This document shows positions 63,999-64,000 of a DNA stretch of 64,000 nt, piece after piece. Location: contig NZ_JAFMNX010000001.1 of the NCBI RefSeq assembly GCF_018457165.1, positions 558,001 through 622,000 on the forward strand, given 5' to 3'. The notes below the pieces were generated by a model. It was not told where the DNA came from. It made no database searches and was given only the letters and a program-made list of their open reading frames with translations. This DNA comes from Tianweitania aestuarii. Lineage in GTDB: Bacteria; Pseudomonadota; Alphaproteobacteria; Rhizobiales; Rhizobiaceae. Within the stretch, counting starts at the first letter, position 1, and each line of letters begins with the position of its first letter. A program made the position numbers and the translations under genes.

Positions 63999-64000
63999 AA

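Noticed and set aside
1-64000. CRISPR arrays, prophage genes, insertion sequences or integrases
   Set aside because: No regularly spaced repeats, transposases, integrases or phage structural genes were seen in any frame.

Overview
The window is a GC-rich, gene-dense stretch of a bacterial genome, most likely an alphaproteobacterium of the Hyphomicrobiales (Rhizobiaceae or a near relative). The basis is family content and order: many Dpp-, Ssu-, Pot- and Rbs-type uptake operons, a pseudoazurin, and the order fdoG-fdoH-fdoI-fdhE-selA-(Sel1-repeat)-selB, which resembles the formate dehydrogenase/selenium region I remember from Sinorhizobium replicons. No rRNA, CRISPR array, prophage or insertion sequence was recognised.

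Layout. 1-2.6 kb: end of a FecCD/FecE-type metal-chelate importer, translationally coupled to a pseudoazurin and a methyltransferase. 2.7-11.2 kb: a dipeptide/oligopeptide ABC operon flanked by two M20 amidohydrolases (one with a degenerate metal site), with a divergent GntR regulator. 11.4-15.1 kb: SDR dehydrogenase overlapping a GH15 glycosidase, a P-loop ATPase and a GreA-like protein. 15.2-28.2 kb: an amine-catabolism region. An SsuACB-type importer, an omega-aminotransferase, an APH-type kinase coupled to a phospho-lyase-like class III aminotransferase, and a HisD/HpsN-like dehydrogenase lie on the minus strand. A XRE-cupin regulator and a PotDABC-type importer are divergent, with a shared operator-like motif.

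28.3-42.2 kb: selenocysteine and formate. A formate dehydrogenase-N/O alpha subunit is read through an in-frame TGA (Sec), followed by the beta and gamma subunits, fdhE, selA, a Sel1-repeat gene and selB. Then come two decayed accessory genes, tRNA-Sec, and selD on the minus strand. Every known component for making and inserting selenocysteine is therefore present beside its client enzyme.

42.6-53.3 kb: a sugar-alcohol locus. An RbsACB-type importer, a GolD/DthD-like SDR, DhaK, DhaL, a zinc polyol dehydrogenase and an RpiB-type isomerase fit tetritol (threitol/erythritol) to erythrulose to erythrulose-4-phosphate to erythrose-4-phosphate. On the opposite strand are a second DhaL and a SorC-regulator/DhaK fusion protein, which probably controls the locus.

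53.8-64.0 kb: an exopolysaccharide cluster with a small secreted protein, a CpsB-type phosphatase, a Wza-type export lipoprotein, a BY-kinase/chain-length protein, a repeat protein and an O-antigen ligase/Wzy. An oppositely oriented, more AT-rich part has an EpsG-type polymerase, a hexapeptide acyltransferase and glycosyltransferases. One glycosyltransferase is interrupted at an eight-base G/C homopolymer, which suggests phase variation or decay.
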